From the NCBI GenBank assembly GCA_964023205.1, contig OZ026833.1:3842965-3906964 (forward strand): DNA of 64,000 bases. Direction: 5' to 3'. Positions 62,101 through 64,000 of this stretch are shown piece by piece. Source of the DNA: Lutraria lutraria (lineage: Eukaryota > Mollusca > Bivalvia > Venerida > Mactridae). Position 1 is the first letter of the stretch; each line of letters begins with the position of its first letter. A program made the position numbers and the translations under genes. The notes below the pieces were generated by a model. The model was not told the origin of the DNA. It made no database searches and was given only the letters and a program-made list of their open reading frames with translations.

Positions 62101-64000
62101 GAAGTTTGTATATTTCATCTTTGCATTTTTCACTCATATCTGATTTTGCATCGTTCAGTTCTTTGATTTGCAAGTCGTAGTCTGTTTTCTGATGCCTGTG
62201 TTCTCGTTCTAATTCATGTAGCTCAGCTTGTAAAAGTTTAAGCTGGTTATCCTTCTTTCCATTGTCATCTTTAAGTTTTTTCATCCTACATGATAATAAT
62301 TCAGTATTATATATGCATTTACATTGACGCAGAACTGCTAAGTGCCATACAGAACACATATATAGCTACCTAACGTTTATATTGGCTTAGATAATTGTGA
62401 AGCATACACATCTTATCCAATTCTAGTTCATTTAATCTTTAATCTAATAGTAGCAGACAAATGCATTGATTTTGGAAACATAGCTAAGTCGGATTCTCAG
62501 GAATTAAAACAAGTGCAATATTTCATTTTTATATATAGACTACTGTAGCCGTAACTAGTAAGCATGTCTAAAAAATTAATTGTTTATATGTAGCAAGGTA
62601 TGATGATACATGTGGTGGCCCGTATTGACAATTGAATGTAAGTAGACAGTACTGGACAATACTCACATTGTTTCATAATCTTGTACTTCCCTTTCTTTGT
62701 TAAAGAGACGTTGTTTTATGGTATCCAATGATTGTTGCTGATCATGCTCCAGTCTGTAATGTGTATTAGAGTTTTCATTCTTCAGTTTCCTGTTTTCTTC
62801 ACTTAGCTCAACATTACAATTTAGTAATCTTTGATTCTCCTGTTGGACTTCTTTAACATATGTATTTCTTCTTTTATCGAGTTCAATTTCAGATGAGGTA
62901 GTAGTAATACGATCGATTTCATTTTGTTCCAAACGGGTAATAATTTGGATTTCTTCAATTAACTCACATTGTAATGATGTTATTATACCATCTTTCCTCT
63001 CGTTTTCTTTTTCTAATACCCGCAACCTTGAAAGGAATTTCCAGTCAATTTAAACATTGATATAAGAACATTCAATGCTTGATTATTTTTATTTACGTAT
63101 GTAAACATCGAAACAATATTCTATAAATTGTCTAATATGTTTTGTTGCTCTTGAAGACAGTTTACCAAATCAGAATTGAAAGGTAAACCAGCAGTTTTCA
63201 CAAGCAAATTTGACCATGCCCGAGTGCCATTCAGTCCGACAGTAACCTATATCTAATGTGTTGTTTCACGTAGATATAAATGATTATGATTGGAAATTAT
63301 CATTAAAAATGCGATAGTATTTCGATTAAATTTCATGCTTTGTGTTTTATTAACTGTACATGTATTCCTGTCTTACATAATATCCACATGTGGGTGCAAA
63401 CATGATGTAAAATAACAATAATAATTTTGCTTTCAAACCATAAAAAGAACGAATTCTGGCACTGACACGTACTTAATTTTGTTTTGAGTTTCCATATCAC
63501 TCATCGATGCTCCATACTCAGGATTTACATGTTCCTGTTTTCGACTATTTTCGGCTGCGATTAGCTTAGCACGCCTCAGTATTTCATCCTCTCTTATTTT
63601 GTATTGTTCTTTCAACCTCGATATTTTGCAATCAAACGTGTGTTCAGCACTTCTTTTATCTTCTCTCATTTGATTCAGTACACACTCAGTGTCTTGTAGT
63701 TGTAAAAGGAGATTTTCATTCTCTTTTTCACTAGAGTACGATTATAAAATATAACTTAATGCTGTATATTACTTATATTAAGCATAAACTAAATAATACA
63801 CATATTATTATATAATAAGTTAAACTAACAAATAATTAAATAGCTTATACAATGTACGATATGCTTACCACAAACACTGTCGTTAATAACTTATAACAAA
63901 AATTGATAACAATCATGTTTAGCGAATACTAGTAGTATAACTCTAACAGGATCTAACAGAAAGTAACAAAATACTATTTATGACTTACAAAGCCATTATT
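50977..64000 (-). CDS. SPATA18: MIEAP/SPATA18-like giant coiled-coil gene, 5' end outside window
   Basis: Exons, 5' to 3': 63730-63473, 63026-62667, 62285-61956, 61425-61099, 60829-60479, 58712-58407, 58008-57667, 57458-57153, 56784-56422, 56210-55905, 55535-55173, 54962-54657, 54159-53899, 53677-53405, 53125-52927, 52753-52673, 52160-52071, 51879-51775, 51156-50977. Phases agree from end to end, giving at least 1701 residues to a TGA. A donor at 63989/63988 shows a further exon cut by the window edge; its visible end could read M-A-F. The first 14 exons (about 1480 residues) are charged heptad coiled coil. The last five encode a MIEAP-like C-terminal domain. Human SPATA18 is 538 residues and works at mitochondria in quality control; this protein is far longer. 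Family membership rests on the C-terminal domain; orthology is not claimed. Confidence 0.8.
54653..58013 (-). repeat. Three tandem two-exon cassettes of about 1.25 kb
   Basis: Cassette A is 58008-57667 plus 57458-57153, B is 56784-56422 plus 56210-55905, and C is 55535-55173 plus 54962-54657. B and C are nearly identical in exons and introns with a constant offset of 1248-1249 bp; exon pairs have identical lengths (363 and 306). A is more diverged, but its 306-bp exon sits exactly 1248 bp from that of B, and intron blocks such as 'gttaacaatatccaaat' recur. This is stepwise unequal duplication inside one gene. Confidence 0.9.
59040..60270. repeat. Nested dispersed repeats in a 1.77-kb intron
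   Basis: Two diverged copies of a repeat bearing 'gagttacaaagcggac' and 'tgtgaccttgacc'-like strings (59040-59135 and 59908-60230) flank a different unit. That unit (about 59130-59835) carries TATAGAGCTT and its complement AAGCTCTATA around ten times in both orientations. The end near 60205 has a short CAGACAGACAGG tract. The first family is of a kind common in bivalve genomes. No coding frame is present. Confidence 0.6.
61561..61606 (-). pseudogene. Decayed coiled-coil exon remnant
   Basis: Within the intron between exons 61956 and 61425, the minus strand has an AAAAG acceptor followed by A-TTG-CAG-AAA-CTT, like the starts of exons 61425 and 54159. The frame reads LQKLYEENQTKN and then hits a stop after 15 codons, with no donor. 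It looks like the stump of a lost exon copy. Confidence 0.4.

Larger units (their letters stand above)
53405..63730 (-). other. Coiled-coil exon array, all phase 2-2
   Basis: All 14 exons are multiples of three (258, 360, 330, 327, 351, 306, 342, 306, 363, 306, 363, 306, 261, 273 bp), begin with one base completing a codon and end with two. Two kinds alternate: a roughly 306-bp kind beginning L(R/Q)x and ending D(T/I)(K)TK, and a roughly 342-363-bp kind beginning (F/Y)SA(N/D)E and ending RR. Each encodes E/K/Q/L heptads with spaced N and S residues and no other domain. Confidence 0.85.

Noticed and set aside
1..64000. tRNA genes, rRNA or CRISPR arrays
   Set aside because: Only degenerate SINE-type B boxes were seen. 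No cloverleaf, rRNA core or spaced direct repeats were found, as expected for this kind of genome segment.

Overview
The window is AT-rich eukaryotic DNA. Its genes are broken into short exons with GT..AG introns, and the space between them is filled with microsatellites, a minisatellite, inverted-repeat elements and tRNA-like SINEs. It most resembles a bivalve mollusc genome. The reasons are an intronless Toll-like receptor, a nose-resistant-to-fluoxetine (NRF-6) type acyltransferase, a mitochondria-eating-protein (MIEAP/SPATA18) type gene, and degenerate repeats of the 'gtgaccttgacc' kind common in clam DNA. The phylum is an inference; the species cannot be told.

Layout. 1-7600: no gene seen, but one perfect 42-bp-arm hairpin (1755-1841). 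7600-20000: scattered plus-strand exons. Twelve of them (13509-19974) join in one open frame to a stop and form the 3' part of a gene I do not recognise; further candidate exons lie upstream (7688, 11438, 12454, 12983). 20000-32400: no confident gene. This part holds one copy of a segmental duplication, several inverted-repeat elements, microsatellites and an 850-bp minisatellite. 32467-34551 (+): a complete single-exon Toll-like receptor. 34552-38500: TLR 3' flank and the second copy of the segmental duplication. 47885-38528 (-): a complete 15-exon NRF-6-like acyltransferase of about 759 residues. 47943-50976: intergenic, with a SINE. 64000-50977 (-): the 3' 19 exons (at least 1701 residues) of a very long coiled-coil gene ending in a MIEAP-like C-terminal domain; its 5' end is beyond the window.

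The three recognisable genes are not known to act together. The TLR would signal innate recognition from a membrane. The NRF-6-like protein is a multipass membrane acyltransferase. The MIEAP-like protein belongs to a mitochondrial quality-control family. Their adjacency looks incidental. The clearest evolutionary signal is internal growth of the coiled-coil gene by tandem duplication of two-exon cassettes, introns included, made possible by exons that all keep the same phase. Exon borders were placed by eye from splice motifs and frame continuity; no alignment or transcript data were available.
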